DNA from: Thermoleophilia bacterium
GTDB taxonomy: Bacteria; Actinomycetota; Thermoleophilia; RBG-16-64-13
Assembly (NCBI GenBank): GCA_016929985.1
Contig: JAFGIH010000778.1
Coordinates: 1 to 5,345, forward strand
Reading direction: 5' to 3'
DNA: 5,345 nucleotides
The notes below the pieces were generated by a model. It had not been told where the DNA came from, did no database searches, and saw only the letters and a list, made by a program, of their open reading frames with translations. Each line of letters begins with the position of its first letter. Position 1 is the stretch's first letter. The translations under genes were made by a program, and so were the position numbers. Of the stretch, positions 5,118 to 5,345 are shown in pieces.

Positions 5118-5345
5118 GAGACACCTCCTCGATGAATATGTCGGTGAGCGAGGGCAGCACCCGCTCGAAGCGATCCACTCGTACGGCGGCGTCCACGTAG
5201 GCCGAGAGTATCTGCTCCGGTGTCAGCGCTCCACCTATCTCGTATTCCACAGTGCCATCGGGGAGCACCCTGTGCCGGCTGTCGCGCAGACCGTCAGGCA
5301 CCCCGGCCGCCTGTACCTGCACCGACTTCACACCCCGTTCGCGCC
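5101..5345 (-). CDS. ABC transporter ATP-binding protein, C-terminal end (partial)
   Basis: Only the last 80 residues are in the window, and the frame stays open to the edge at 5345. The GTG at 5331 is an internal Val, because the codons upstream of it continue without a stop. The segment has the alternating beta/alpha look of the DUF4162 tail found after the nucleotide-binding domain in ABC-2 exporter ATPases: a strand with the Val-Leu-Pro-Asp-Gly turn, then LTPEQILSAYVDAAVRVDRFE, then the ending VLPSLTDIFIEEV, which matches the common PSLxDIFIE pattern. Walker A, Walker B and signature motifs lie outside the window. Stop codon TAG is at 5101-5103. The gene overlaps the permease start by 17 bases and carries its RBS, so it should encode the cognate ATPase. 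Confidence 0.85.
   Translation of the reverse strand, partial: RERGVKSVQVQAAGVPDGLRDSRHRVLPDGTVEYEIGGALTPEQILSAYVDAAVRVDRFERVLPSLTDIFIEEVSRARTV
5122..5130 (-). promoter_or_regulatory. Ribosome binding site of the ABC permease, inside ATPase gene
   Basis: GAGGAGGTG on the - strand lies four bases before the GTG start at 5117. It is the strongest Shine-Dalgarno match in the window and supports a GTG start within the last codons of the ATPase gene. Confidence 0.75.

Overview
The window is an ordinary stretch of bacterial chromosome with high GC content. It carries parts or all of three transport loci and no RNA gene, mobile element, CRISPR array or phage gene that I can see. From left to right: the last 68 codons of a major facilitator (MFS) permease on the + strand (1-207); a short convergent gap; a complete tripartite TRAP transporter operon on the - strand (dctP at 3361-2177, dctQ at 2116-1577, dctM at 1590-286); a gene-free region of about 500 bases holding the probable TRAP promoter; and the end of an ABC-2 type exporter operon on the - strand (permease at 5117-3864, preceded by the C-terminal end of its ATPase, which leaves the window at 5345).

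The TRAP operon has the canonical order: binding protein, small membrane subunit, large membrane subunit. DctP catches a small organic anion, probably a carboxylate, outside the membrane. DctQ and DctM together form the ion-driven carrier that takes it in. The substrate cannot be read from the sequence. dctQ and dctM overlap by 14 bases, whereas dctP and dctQ are separated by 60 bases. A good sigma-70-like promoter (TTGACT, 17 bases, TATCTT) lies about 120 bases upstream of the dctP start.

The ABC pair looks like a NatA/NatB-type exporter: an ATPase with a C-terminal DUF4162-like tail, overlapping by 17 bases a permease with one N-terminal helix, a large extracytoplasmic domain and a C-terminal bundle of helices.

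Organism: DctP is a predicted lipoprotein (lipobox VAGC) followed by a very threonine-rich linker, where diderm bacteria usually have a free periplasmic protein. With the high GC content and GTG starts, this suggests a high-GC monoderm, most likely an actinomycetote lineage. This is inference; a Chloroflexota-like origin is not excluded.

I did not find a convincing undescribed system. The items most worth a second look are regulatory: the dctP promoter region with a repeated CGGTTTGACT motif and several small inverted repeats, and the tethered, Thr-rich binding protein.
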